Assembly: GCF_027627455.1 (NCBI RefSeq)
Contig: NZ_CP115483.1
Coordinates: 1,178,001-1,242,000, forward strand
Length of the DNA stretch: 64,000 nt
Direction: 5' to 3'
From: Sphingobacterium sp. SYP-B4668
GTDB taxonomy: Bacteria; Bacteroidota; Bacteroidia; Sphingobacteriales; Sphingobacteriaceae
In this document: piece after piece, positions 36,798-44,457 of the stretch
How positions within the stretch are numbered: position 1 is the first letter of the stretch
Layout of the letters: each line of letters opens with the position of its first letter
Program-made: the position numbers and the translations under genes
The notes under the pieces: model-generated
Database searches by the model: none
What the model was told of the DNA's origin: nothing
The model's input: the letters and a program-made list of their open reading frames with translations, nothing else

Positions 36798-37214
36798 TTA
36801 TGATACCAAAGTAGCTTCTAAACTAATTTCAACATTAAGGGCATTACCCACAGGACACATTTCTTTGGCTTTCAAGGCAAAATTTTGGAACTGTTCCTCT
36901 GTTATATCAGCGATTTTAGCTTGTACGGTCAAAATTGATTTTGTAATTACATTGTTGTTCAGCACTAATGAAACGGTTGTTTCAATTTGATTATCAGCAG
37001 AAAATCCGTTTTCTGATAGAATATAACTCAACGTCATTGTATAACAGGCAGCGTGAGCGGAAGCCAGTAATTGTTCCGGATTTGTAAAACTTTCATTGTC
37101 TTTAGCAAATGAAGGTTTGAAAGTTGTATTATTTATTGCAGAATCAGTTACATTAAACTGTCCTTTTCCTTCTTTAAAACTTCCTTGCCAGACGGCTTTA
37201 ATCTTTGTTTCCAT
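36798..37214 (-). CDS. OsmC/Ohr-family peroxiredoxin
   Basis: A 138-residue OsmC-fold hydroperoxide reductase. The two catalytic cysteines are in SAHAACYTMTLS (about Cys57) and KEMCPVGNAL (about Cys121), with FTNPEQLLA the usual conserved segment. It reduces organic hydroperoxides in the cytoplasm. A consensus box CAAAGTTA at 37244-37251 (TAACTTTG on the minus strand) lies about 30 bp before the start and is a good promoter candidate. Confidence 0.94.
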   Translation of the reverse strand: METKIKAVWQGSFKEGKGQFNVTDSAINNTTFKPSFAKDNESFTNPEQLLASAHAACYTMTLSYILSENGFSADNQIETTVSLVLNNNVITKSILTVQAKIADITEEQFQNFALKAKEMCPVGNALNVEISLEATLVS

Positions 37215-37243
37215 AAACTTAATTTTACTAAAATTTTATAGTA

Positions 37244-37251
37244 CAAAGTTA
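37244..37251 (-). promoter_or_regulatory. -7 box of the OsmC gene
   Basis: TAACTTTG on the minus strand fits TAnnTTTG exactly, about 30 bp upstream of the OsmC start at 37214. Confidence 0.55.
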
Positions 37252-37303
37252 CCGGCTCTTAAAATTTCACACAATGGATATAGAACTCATTGTATAGGAC
37301 ATT

Positions 37304-37567
37304 TTACCCAACATTTAATCTTGGCTTGTTGTTATTGGCTGTTCTTCTTATCGGTGAACCTTCAAGCTCCTCGCATTCGAAACCATTGTCTCTCAAAATT
37401 TTAACAGTACATTCAGTGATTTCGTTTTTACTATCTATGCGCAAAATATTGTCGCAGTCTTCAAGGTCAAAATTCCATTTTGCAATTTCGAGATGTGCGT
37501 CAAGAAGTGGTTTAAGTGTTTCTATTTCTTTCCTGTTTGTCACATTTGTTTTAAATACCGAAATCAT
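37304..37567 (-). CDS. Small HMA-fold-like hypothetical protein
   Basis: An 87-residue cytoplasmic protein beginning MISVFKTNVTNRKEIETLKPLL. The beta-alpha-beta pattern and CTVKILRDNGFECEELEG resemble the ferredoxin-like heavy-metal-associated fold, but the N-terminal CxxC metal motif is missing. It is the last gene of a TetR-controlled operon and overlaps the rhodanese gene by 4 bp. The function is unknown. Confidence 0.7.
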   Translation of the reverse strand: MISVFKTNVTNRKEIETLKPLLDAHLEIAKWNFDLEDCDNILRIDSKNEITECTVKILRDNGFECEELEGSPIRRTANNNKPRLNVG

Positions 37568-37935
37568 CTTTTGCCTTTTTGTTCGATTACGATTTTTTCA
37601 AGATCAGACCAAGCTCCGCCATTAAAAACATTTTTATATCCCTTTTCCTTTAAAATCGTTTCAACTTTTACACTTCTCAAACCGTGAGAACAAGTAGTGA
37701 TGTAGGTTTTACCGGTGTCAAGTTCAATGTATCTTTCCCGAATTGTTCCTAATGGGATATTTATCGAACCATCAATATGACCTGTTTTATACTCGTATTC
37801 GGTTCGAACATCTAAAATTATTGCTCCATCTTCTATCTTTTCGGAAAGTCCGTTGTCTAGTTTTGCAAAGCGATAGGTGCGGTAAGAAATATAGATTAAA
37901 AGAATTGCACCTGCAATAATGTATATCGTTTTCAT
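37564..37935 (-). CDS. Membrane-anchored rhodanese-domain protein
   Basis: A 123-residue protein with one N-terminal membrane helix (IYIIAGAILLIYISY) and a rhodanese domain. ILDVRTEYEYKTGHIDGSINIP is the conserved core in two parts. The active-site loop is TTCSHGLRS with Cys as persulfide carrier, and NVFNGGAWSDLEK ends the domain. It overlaps genes on both sides by 4 bp. Sulfur transfer at the membrane is the likely role. Confidence 0.9.
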   Translation of the reverse strand: MKTIYIIAGAILLIYISYRTYRFAKLDNGLSEKIEDGAIILDVRTEYEYKTGHIDGSINIPLGTIRERYIELDTGKTYITTCSHGLRSVKVETILKEKGYKNVFNGGAWSDLEKIVIEQKGKR

Positions 37936-38234
37936 AGTTTGCTTAAAATTTTATGATCAACGTAAAACGTTCCGAATGGAATAAAACAAGCCAAAATAAT
38001 TTTCCAGGTCGTGGTTTTAAATTTCCAGTTCTGCTCTACAGCTACACTTAAAGTATTGAAGAGGAATAGTAAGAATATAGCTCCGTGAATTGGTCCAAGA
38101 ATCTTCGAAAAAGCTGGATTGTCAAAATAATGTTTCATCGGTGACGCAATAAAAATGAGCACCAGTAAGGAAACTCCTTCAAGAAAACCAATAATGCGTA
38201 ATCTTCCGATTTTTGTTTTGAATAAATGTATCAT
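37932..38234 (-). CDS. DUF3817-family membrane protein
   Basis: A 100-residue protein with three hydrophobic helices and the conserved DUF3817 features GFLEGVSLLVLIFIASPMKH and GPIHGAIFLLFL. The conserved His residues in SPMKHYF and PIHGA are present. The function of the family is not known. It overlaps the rhodanese gene by 4 bp and follows the 152-residue membrane protein gene after 1 bp. Confidence 0.85.
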   Translation of the reverse strand: MIHLFKTKIGRLRIIGFLEGVSLLVLIFIASPMKHYFDNPAFSKILGPIHGAIFLLFLFNTLSVAVEQNWKFKTTTWKIILACFIPFGTFYVDHKILSKL

Positions 38235-38235
38235 A

Positions 38236-38694
38236 CTATCTAAAATAAGGTCTGTTTGCCAAGGGTGAAAATGGCCACGGAATGGCGATGAAAATGATAA
38301 TGAGGGAAACCGAAAACCAAACCAACATTGTTTTGAATTTTTCTTTGTCAGTTGTTTTTCTTTTTGATAATGCAGAACCGATGGTTATTAAAATGATTGC
38401 AGCTAGCATTAAAATTAGGTGAAGTAAGCTAAAAAAAGCAAGGTCTAAATTTTGGACGGCTTCATTGAAGTTTTGCCAAAAGTATTTGATTATCGGACTT
38501 TGGGTGTACAATATAATCCCAATTAGAAGCTGGATGTGCGCTATTGTAGCTGTCCAATGCCGAACGGCATTATCTGTTTTGGAAAATTGGGTGTTCGAAG
38601 AATAACCTCTGTATGCCCGATAAATTGCGTAAACTATACTTGCTAAAACAAGCCAACGCATGATGGAATGGTAAAATGTAAGTGTTTGAAACAT
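38236..38694 (-). CDS. Four-helix membrane protein, cytochrome b-like hypothetical
   Basis: A 152-residue inner-membrane protein with about four helices and conserved His residues in FYHSIMRW, AHIQLLIG and LHLILMLA. Such proteins are often labelled cytochrome B in Bacteroidota, but heme binding is not shown. It is first in the operon 38694-37304, immediately behind a TetR-type operator and a consensus -7 box. Confidence 0.75.
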   Translation of the reverse strand: MFQTLTFYHSIMRWLVLASIVYAIYRAYRGYSSNTQFSKTDNAVRHWTATIAHIQLLIGIILYTQSPIIKYFWQNFNEAVQNLDLAFFSLLHLILMLAAIILITIGSALSKRKTTDKEKFKTMLVWFSVSLIIIFIAIPWPFSPLANRPYFR

Positions 38695-38715
38695 CGTAAA
38701 TTTTATTTAACGATG

Positions 38716-38754
38716 CAAAGATATTAAAACATACTAATCGGTATGTTTTTTTTG
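38716..38754 (-). promoter_or_regulatory. Promoter and TetR-type operator of the 38694-37304 operon
   Basis: On the minus strand TATCTTTG (38716-38723) matches the -7 box TAnnTTTG. Just upstream of it, AAAACATAC (38726-38734) and GTATGTTTT (38741-38749) form a 9-bp inverted repeat. The core ATACTAAT-CGGTAT resembles the palindrome in front of the tetR gene at 39360, so this is a likely operator; it may double as the tetR terminator. Confidence 0.65.
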
Positions 38755-38763
38755 CGTAAAATT

Positions 38764-39354
38764 TTATCCTAAGTTATTTAGATAAATTTTTAGCTCTTTT
38801 AGATAGGAATGATAGCAGTCAGTATTGTTATAAACCTTACCAAAATTCCTGATTCCCCAATATCCCGACATAATAAAATAGGCTACCTGTTGCGGATCTA
38901 CACCATCTCTTATCGTTCCATATTCTTTGGCACTTTTGATACTATTTTCTATTGCCTGTTGCCATTCTAAAGTAAGCGCCGCTAAAGCTTTTCCAAATTC
39001 TACATTCCAGGGTGTCATTTCCTGTGTTAAGTTTCCTGCTGGACAACCATATTCTAATTTTAAAAACGGATTTTCAAGAAGTAATGCTTTGGTCATATCG
39101 TAAATTTCCTTGATTGGGTTTTTAGCATCTTGCAATGGTTTAATGAAATCATTTTTCATTGTCGGTTTCAAAATTTCATTAATTATGGCCAAACCCATTT
39201 CGTCTTTAGTCTTGAAATGATAGTAAAATGCACCTTTTGTAACTTTTGTCGTAGCAATAATCTCATCAATACTTGTCGTCTGATAGCCTTTGGTATAAAT
39301 CAATTCAAATGCTTTTTGAAGAATTGTATGCCGTGTTGTGGATGCTTTTGTCAT
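38764..39354 (-). CDS. TetR/AcrR-family repressor
   Basis: A 196-residue regulator. The N-terminal HTH is visible in TRHTILQKAFELIYTKGYQ and TSIDEIIATTKVTKGAFYYH, the family hallmark ending with FKTKDEM. The C-terminal ligand domain has Cys in YGCPAGNL, as in some thiol- or aldehyde-sensing members. The gene directly precedes the operon 38694-37304 on the same strand. Matching palindromes lie before both transcription units, so autoregulation and operon control are likely. Confidence 0.92.
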   Translation of the reverse strand: MTKASTTRHTILQKAFELIYTKGYQTTSIDEIIATTKVTKGAFYYHFKTKDEMGLAIINEILKPTMKNDFIKPLQDAKNPIKEIYDMTKALLLENPFLKLEYGCPAGNLTQEMTPWNVEFGKALAALTLEWQQAIENSIKSAKEYGTIRDGVDPQQVAYFIMSGYWGIRNFGKVYNNTDCYHSYLKELKIYLNNLG

Positions 39355-39359
39355 AAAAG

Positions 39360-39373
39360 ATACTAATTAGTAT
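39360..39373. promoter_or_regulatory. Palindromic operator in front of tetR-family gene
   Basis: ATACTAATTAGTAT is a perfect 14-bp palindrome starting 6 bp upstream of the start codon. It shares ATACTAAT with the inverted repeat at 38726-38749. Confidence 0.6.
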
Positions 39374-39572
39374 GAATTGCAAAGAACGTAAAAGTTTGCT
39401 AGGCCGGCAAATTGTCTTTATGAATACCCACTATTTGGATTGGTGTTTATTTTGTCTTTCCAAAAAAAATCCATTCTAGATACGTACTGATATAGCAATA
39501 TTTGATTATTGTTGGATATCGATAAAGAATTCCCTCAGATAGAAAAAACATGCAGGAGTTTTTATCAAGGCT

Positions 39573-40421
39573 TTAATTATCATTTATTGTTTTTCTAAAT
39601 TCAACCGGAGATTTTCCAGTTTGTATTCTAAAAAAACGCACAAAATAAGATTGGTCTTCATATCCGAGCTGGGCAGCAATTTCCTTGATAGTGAGGTCGG
39701 TATTGACAAGCAATCTCTTTGCCTGCAGTATAATCCTGTTTTTGATAATGGTATTAGGCGATGTTCCTTTTTCATCTACAATTTTTCTGTACAAAGTTTT
39801 GGGACTGATATAAAGTAGTTCCGCATATTGTGCAACACTATGATGTCGATAATAATTTTCCTCAACCAAATGACTAAATCTTCTAGTTATCGCATCCTCT
39901 ACTGTTCCCAATCCTTTTTGTTCAGGTGACCTAGTAAGCCACGCTCTACTTGCTGTGATGATCAACTCCTTCAATTTTGTTCTTGTCATTTCTTCTGTCC
40001 AGTAATCATCCTTATTCAATTCCTGCTTTATCTCGTCAGCAATCCTACTGAATGATCTATTTTCGTCATCAGTTAATGTAATGTACGGTGTTTCAAAAAC
40101 ATTGTTGAACAGAATTCCGTCGCAGGTCAGCTCTTTGTCGTGGAAGGCAATACAATAAAACTCGGGATTGAAATAAATCAGGGCTCCTTTACTATTATCC
40201 TCAATTTGAAAATGTTGTCCGACACTGAAAAAAAATAAGGTATCCTGCTCTGTTTTATGCTCAACAAAATCAGTAATTACGGAACTTCCCGCTTGTGCGT
40301 AAAGAATGATGTAGCAGTCGTTCGATTTTCGACACGGCAGCGAAAAACCATCCATTGGACTAGTGGTGTCAAAATCTAAATAACCGATTTTCTTGTTTCC
40401 AAATGACTTTAAAATTTCCAT
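39573..40421 (-). CDS. AraC-family transcriptional regulator
   Basis: A 282-residue regulator with a cupin-like N-terminal half and a C-terminal double HTH: VAQYAELLYISPKTLYRKI and IKEIAAQLGYEDQSYFVRFF. RIQTGKSPVEFRK closes the second motif. The N-terminal part (SLPCRKSNDCYIILYAQAG) suggests ligand sensing. It may control the MBL/NmrA/SnoaL operon just upstream, though that operon also has an HxlR gene divergent from it. Confidence 0.9.
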   Translation of the reverse strand: MEILKSFGNKKIGYLDFDTTSPMDGFSLPCRKSNDCYIILYAQAGSSVITDFVEHKTEQDTLFFFSVGQHFQIEDNSKGALIYFNPEFYCIAFHDKELTCDGILFNNVFETPYITLTDDENRSFSRIADEIKQELNKDDYWTEEMTRTKLKELIITASRAWLTRSPEQKGLGTVEDAITRRFSHLVEENYYRHHSVAQYAELLYISPKTLYRKIVDEKGTSPNTIIKNRIILQAKRLLVNTDLTIKEIAAQLGYEDQSYFVRFFRIQTGKSPVEFRKTINDN

Positions 40422-40501
40422 AAATAGATTACTAACATTATTTCGATTGAGATATACAAAAATACTTTATTTGCCACTAATGGTTCGTTCGGCTCATAGA
40501 T

Positions 40502-40542
40502 AAAAAAAGGACGGTAAGGCTTTAAAACCAACCGTCCTTTTT
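40502..40542. terminator. Terminator after the MBL-NmrA-SnoaL operon
   Basis: AAAAAGGACGGT pairs perfectly with ACCGTCCTTTTT (40531-40542), 17 bp beyond the end of the minus-strand SnoaL-like gene. Confidence 0.85.
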
Positions 40543-40558
40543 CAAATTTTAAAAGGAT

Positions 40559-40948
40559 TTACTTTCCCCAAAACTCGTCTTCAGCAGCTTGGTCTTCAGA
40601 AAACAACCAAACCTGTACAATCTTCTCATCCACCACTTCAAACAGATCAACACCATTCATATCCACTGTTCTTTCTCCAATTTTACCGCTAAAACGTGTT
40701 GGAAATGAAACTAAATTTCCGTTAGCCATCAAAGCACCAGTAGGATTGATAACCAATGAACCTTGTGTGGCTCCCATCATATCGCCGAGCATTTTGCCAA
40801 TGGCTTCTAGACCAGTTTTGGTTCCGGAAAATTGATGGTTTCCCGGTTGGTGCCATTTGGCGTCTGGACTAAAATGTGAAAAGGCGGTAGGAATATCTCC
40901 TTGCGAAAGGGCTACTGAATAAGCCGTTACTACTTCTATTGCTGTCAT
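40559..40948 (-). CDS. SnoaL/NTF2-like protein
   Basis: A 129-residue cone-shaped NTF2-fold protein (VVTAYSVALSQGDIPTAFSH, then FSPDAKWHQPGNHQFSG, VDLFEVVDEKIVQVWLF). The fold serves as small-molecule isomerase, hydrolase or binding domain. The pocket residues do not single out a substrate. It is last in an operon with NmrA and MBL-fold genes (gap 11 bp), suggesting processing of a small organic compound. Confidence 0.88.
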   Translation of the reverse strand: MTAIEVVTAYSVALSQGDIPTAFSHFSPDAKWHQPGNHQFSGTKTGLEAIGKMLGDMMGATQGSLVINPTGALMANGNLVSFPTRFSGKIGERTVDMNGVDLFEVVDEKIVQVWLFSEDQAAEDEFWGK

Positions 40949-40959
40949 AATATTGGATT

Positions 40960-41856
40960 TTATTTAATAAAATAATTTTTATTCTCGTTCGCCCATTCCG
41001 CTAAAGAAGTCATTTTTACAGGAAGCTTTTCCAGTATTTCGTTCATTTGAGGGTTGAATTTTGGAGGATATTCCGTAGCGTTCTTAAGATTTTCATAGTA
41101 AGCTGCAACGCTGTTTGCACCCGCTTCACCCACCATTGGCTTTAATATATCGCCAAATTCTTTCGGTTTCTGCGGATAATAAACGATTTCTTCACCTGCA
41201 CCTTTAGAAAACGCTGTAGCCAAATCATTGCCTTTTAAATTTTCTAACCCGCTGATCTTAAAACTATCTGCTTTTAAATTTTCATTATAAATAGCTTCAA
41301 CCACAAAAGCACTCACATCTTTAGAGGCTATCCAACCAATTGGCATTGCCTCTGGCGTAGGATAAGCTAATTTTTTCTCATTTGTGATGAAAGGAGCACA
41401 AAAGGGTCCCATCATATTTTCCATATAAATAGTTGGTTCGACGATTACATAATCTACACCGCTATTTTTCAAATAATCAAGAACATCCAATTTCACATCA
41501 TCTACAGGAGAACCTATTTTTTTGGTTTCTAACCAGCCACTTGTATTCCACACAATTTTTTTTACGCCATTTGCTTTAGCTGCATCAATGACATTTTTTG
41601 AATATTGCAAACCATCAGAAGGATTGGGAAGCGATACAGGTATCATAAAGGCAATTGCATCAACACCGGTGGTAATTTCGTTAATTCTATCTGCATCAGC
41701 TAAGTTTGCCAAAACCGGCGTTGCTCCCGCCTGAGCCAACTTTTCAAAACTATTTTCTGAGCTTGTCGCAGCAATTACTTCTGCACCTTTTTTCTTTGCT
41801 TCGCCTATCACGTTGAATTGTTGCGAGCCCGTAGCTCCAAATACTAATATTCTCAT
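40960..41856 (-). CDS. NmrA-family NAD(P)-binding protein
   Basis: A 298-residue atypical short-chain dehydrogenase. The Rossmann motif is ILVFGATGSQQ (residues 3-13). No Tyr-x3-Lys catalytic pair is evident, as in NmrA/HSCARG-type redox sensors or quinone reductases. WNTSGWLE and VVEPTIYMENMM match the family. It is in the middle of the operon 42645-40559, controlled by the HxlR-type regulator. Confidence 0.9.
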   Translation of the reverse strand: MRILVFGATGSQQFNVIGEAKKKGAEVIAATSSENSFEKLAQAGATPVLANLADADRINEITTGVDAIAFMIPVSLPNPSDGLQYSKNVIDAAKANGVKKIVWNTSGWLETKKIGSPVDDVKLDVLDYLKNSGVDYVIVEPTIYMENMMGPFCAPFITNEKKLAYPTPEAMPIGWIASKDVSAFVVEAIYNENLKADSFKISGLENLKGNDLATAFSKGAGEEIVYYPQKPKEFGDILKPMVGEAGANSVAAYYENLKNATEYPPKFNPQMNEILEKLPVKMTSLAEWANENKNYFIK

Positions 41857-41880
41857 TTTTCTATTTCTATATTTAATTTA

Positions 41881-42645
41881 TTAAAATGTGTATGATTGTC
41901 CATCTTCAGGAACGTTCACTTTATCGGTTATTCCTTTTCCAGAAAGAAATTCTTTTAATTCTTTTCGCGTAAGCGTATTGTGGTTCACACCTTCCATGTG
42001 GCTTACTAAAATTGTGGCATTCGGAACCGCCTTATGGACTTCGTTAATGTCATTTTTATTCATAATGACCTGTCCACCGAAAGCAAACTGGTTGTCGCCA
42101 CCGTTTAATACAATTATTTCTGGTTGGTGTTTATCAAGGGCTTCCTGGACGCCTTCGTACCAAACGGTATCGGCGGCTACGTACAGGGATTTTTCTGTTG
42201 GGTGTTTTAGTACTAAGCCGCAAACACATCCTGCAATTTTCAAAATATAGCCCTTCCCGTGTTGGGCTTTTGTTCTGCTCAGTTTTATATCTCCAAATGA
42301 AGAATTTTCACCAAGAACTTCAACATTAGAAAAACCGGATTTTTCTATTTTCAATTTATCGGTGTAATCCTGGACAAATATTTTAATCCCTTTAGGCAAA
42401 ATACGAACAGCTTCTTTATCCCAATGGTCGGGATGCAGGTGACTCACAAACACAAAATCAACATCTTTGATGATTTCTTCTTTAGGGTAAGGTAAATCGT
42501 TTAAAGGATTTTTTTTGAACGTCCAATTTTTAGCCGGAATAAAAGCAGGCAATGTTCCTTTACTAGACAACATTGGGTCAATTAAGATTTTCTTTCCCGC
42601 ATATTCGACAATTAGCGTGGCATTTCGTATTTGCTGAATTTTCAT
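41881..42645 (-). CDS. MBL-fold metallo-hydrolase
   Basis: A 254-residue metallo-beta-lactamase-fold protein. The motif VSHLHPDHWDKEA supplies HxHxDH, AADTVWYEG the bridging Asp, and VSHMEGVNH the last His. It begins MKIQQIRNATLIVEYAGKKILIDPML, like the UlaG-type subgroup. It is first in the operon, divergent from the HxlR gene, and a 12-bp inverted repeat lies between them. The substrate is unknown. Confidence 0.92.
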   Translation of the reverse strand: MKIQQIRNATLIVEYAGKKILIDPMLSSKGTLPAFIPAKNWTFKKNPLNDLPYPKEEIIKDVDFVFVSHLHPDHWDKEAVRILPKGIKIFVQDYTDKLKIEKSGFSNVEVLGENSSFGDIKLSRTKAQHGKGYILKIAGCVCGLVLKHPTEKSLYVAADTVWYEGVQEALDKHQPEIIVLNGGDNQFAFGGQVIMNKNDINEVHKAVPNATILVSHMEGVNHNTLTRKELKEFLSGKGITDKVNVPEDGQSYTF

Positions 42646-42660
42646 TTATCCTGTTTTTAA

Positions 42661-42700
42661 ACTTGTACAAAGTTAAACCATTACTTACCTTTGTACAAGT
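42661..42700. promoter_or_regulatory. HxlR operator with overlapping divergent promoters
   Basis: ACTTGTACAAAG (42661-42672) and CTTTGTACAAGT (42689-42700) are perfect 12-bp inverted arms with a 16-nt spacer. CAAAGTTA (42668-42675) is a minus-strand TAnnTTTG box for the MBL gene, and TACCTTTG (42686-42693) a plus-strand box for hxlR. Each arm also holds CTTGTACAAG. Binding here would block both promoters. Confidence 0.7.
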
Positions 42701-42751
42701 ACTTACAATATAGTTAGGTACTTACCAAACGGTTAGAATTATTGAATATCA

Positions 42752-43084
42752 ATGAAAAAAAACTTAAAAATAAATCCGGCCTGCGATGACAGATGTCCGG
42801 TAAGAGCCTCTTTAACTTTGTTAAGCGGTAAATGGACATTAATGATACTGTTCCAAATTAACGAAAATACGGTGCGATATGGCGAACTGAAAAGATCGGT
42901 TGTAGGCATCAGTGAAAAAATGCTGATACAAGAATTGAATATGCTGGTTGAGAATAAATTAGTCAGCAAAAAAGTCTATCCCCAAATTCCTCCTAAAGTG
43001 GAATATCAGTTGACGGAATTGGGATTAAAAACTTTACCAATCGTAGATAAGCTGGCTGAATTTGGATTGGAGAACTTGGTTTGA
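42752..43084 (+). CDS. HxlR-family winged-helix regulator
   Basis: A 110-residue regulator with the family opening CPVRASLTLLSGKWTLMILF, then YGELKRSVVGISEKMLIQEL, the recognition helix region, and the wing KVYPQIPPKVEYQLTELG. Cysteines at CDDRCPV near the N-terminus are typical of the redox or aldehyde-sensing members. It is divergent from the operon 42645-40559, which it probably represses. Confidence 0.93.
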   Translation: MKKNLKINPACDDRCPVRASLTLLSGKWTLMILFQINENTVRYGELKRSVVGISEKMLIQELNMLVENKLVSKKVYPQIPPKVEYQLTELGLKTLPIVDKLAEFGLENLV

Positions 43085-43265
43085 CGAAGCCCTCTCACAC
43101 ACTGATTTGTAATATAGAACGACTTCAATTCCGGACTGCCTATATTTGGATACCCTGTGTATCGCTAAATGAGAAATAGAGTAGAGTAAGAAATGTGAAG
43201 GATTTACAACATTTGGCAGTTCTTGTTTATGTTATTATGTTTGTTGCACCCTTAAAACTAAGAAA

Positions 43266-43700
43266 ATGGATTTGTTTAAAATTTTACAACCTATCGAATA
43301 TATTAGAACAATATATGCTTTAAAAAAGGATATTGAAGAATGGGCTGAAATCAATTTGAAAGATTTATGGCCTGGAAAGTTTCAACTATCTTATATGCAA
43401 ATTTTGATACATATTAATGAAGAAGGCACCACAAACAAACTTCTAGCCCAACAAGCGCAAATTTCTAAACAGGCTATGAGTCGTATTATTTCAAAGATGG
43501 TCGAGAAAGACATTATAACAATTCAACCAATGTCTTCAGATAAACGCTATTCGAAAATTTCTTTGACGGAATACGGGCGGAAAATTATCTACGAATCGCA
43601 TCTGCGGTTTAGTAAATATTTATTAGAAAATTCAAAAGAAATAGATGAGGAGGCAATAATAGAAAGCTTAAACGTACTTTCTGCATTAAGAAAAAAATAG
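43266..43700 (+). CDS. MarR-family transcriptional regulator
   Basis: A 144-residue regulator with a winged helix: LLAQQAQISKQAMSRIISKM (about residues 60-79), then wing KDIITIQPMSSDKRYSKISL. N- and C-terminal helices form the dimer interface. A perfect 19-bp inverted repeat, made of two MarR-like palindromes, follows 45 bp downstream, before the exbD-like gene. The regulator may therefore act on its downstream neighbour. Confidence 0.9.
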   Translation: MDLFKILQPIEYIRTIYALKKDIEEWAEINLKDLWPGKFQLSYMQILIHINEEGTTNKLLAQQAQISKQAMSRIISKMVEKDIITIQPMSSDKRYSKISLTEYGRKIIYESHLRFSKYLLENSKEIDEEAIIESLNVLSALRKK

Positions 43701-43745
43701 CCGCGCAATTTATTATTGTCACATCTCAGTCATAATAATAAATAT

Positions 43746-43787
43746 AAGTCAACAATGTTGACTATTATTAGTCAACATTGTTGACTT
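43746..43787. promoter_or_regulatory. Perfect 19-bp inverted repeat made of two near-palindromes
   Basis: AAGTCAACAATGTTGACTA (43746-43764), TTAT and its exact reverse complement (43769-43787). Each arm contains a near-palindrome GTCAACaATGTTGAC-like site. It lies between the MarR and ExbD genes and looks like a tandem operator. Confidence 0.65.
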
Positions 43788-43810
43788 TTGTCTTGTTAAT
43801 ATACAAGACT

Positions 43811-44434
43811 ATGCCAAGAATTAAAATTAAAAGAACTGCACCAAGTGTAGACATGACAGCAATGTCCGATGTGACGTTTCTACTCCTGAATTTTTTTGTG
43901 ATGACGGCGGTATTTAAAGCGCCAGAACCTATTCCCGTGGATTTACCAAATTCTGTTACGACAGAAAAAATGCCTGATATTAACTATGCTATGATAACAA
44001 TAGCGGAAGATGGTAAATGCCTTCTATCATTTGCAGAAAGAGATGTGAAGGAACAGGCCTTAGATATAATGGCTGAAAAATATAACCTCACACTGAATTC
44101 TGAAGAGAAAGAGAAGTTTATGGCAATGGAAAGCCTAGGTGTGCCGATGCGCCAACTCAAACAATTCCTTGCATTATCTCCAGATCAACAAATGGATAAG
44201 GCGAATCATTTCGGCATTGCAGTGGATACAACTGTAAATATCTCTAATGAACTTTTTCACTGGATTTCGACTGTTCGCAAAGTAAACTACAAATTGCATG
44301 AAGAACAGTTAAAAATATTGATCAAGGCAGATGGTAACACAAAATTCCCCTCAGTAGATAAAGTTATAGAAACACTTCGAAACCAAAAAGCCAATAAATT
44401 TAGTTTTGTTACGAGTTTAAAGAGCGAGAGTTGA
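43811..44434 (+). CDS. ExbD/TolR-family biopolymer transport protein, without ExbB nearby
   Basis: A 207-residue protein. The start at 43811 (MPRIKIKRTAPSVDMTAM) is preferred over an in-frame start inside the inverted repeat at 43778. The single membrane helix SDVTFLLLNFFVMTAVF carries the conserved Asp of ExbD. A C-terminal periplasmic domain follows (LKILIKADGNTKFPSVDKVIETL). A central insertion of about 100 residues (about 60-160) is longer than in standard ExbD. No ExbB or TonB gene is adjacent. It would have to join a chromosomal energiser complex. Confidence 0.82.
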   Translation: MPRIKIKRTAPSVDMTAMSDVTFLLLNFFVMTAVFKAPEPIPVDLPNSVTTEKMPDINYAMITIAEDGKCLLSFAERDVKEQALDIMAEKYNLTLNSEEKEKFMAMESLGVPMRQLKQFLALSPDQQMDKANHFGIAVDTTVNISNELFHWISTVRKVNYKLHEEQLKILIKADGNTKFPSVDKVIETLRNQKANKFSFVTSLKSES

Positions 44435-44457
44435 TACATCTTTCAATTATTAAATTT

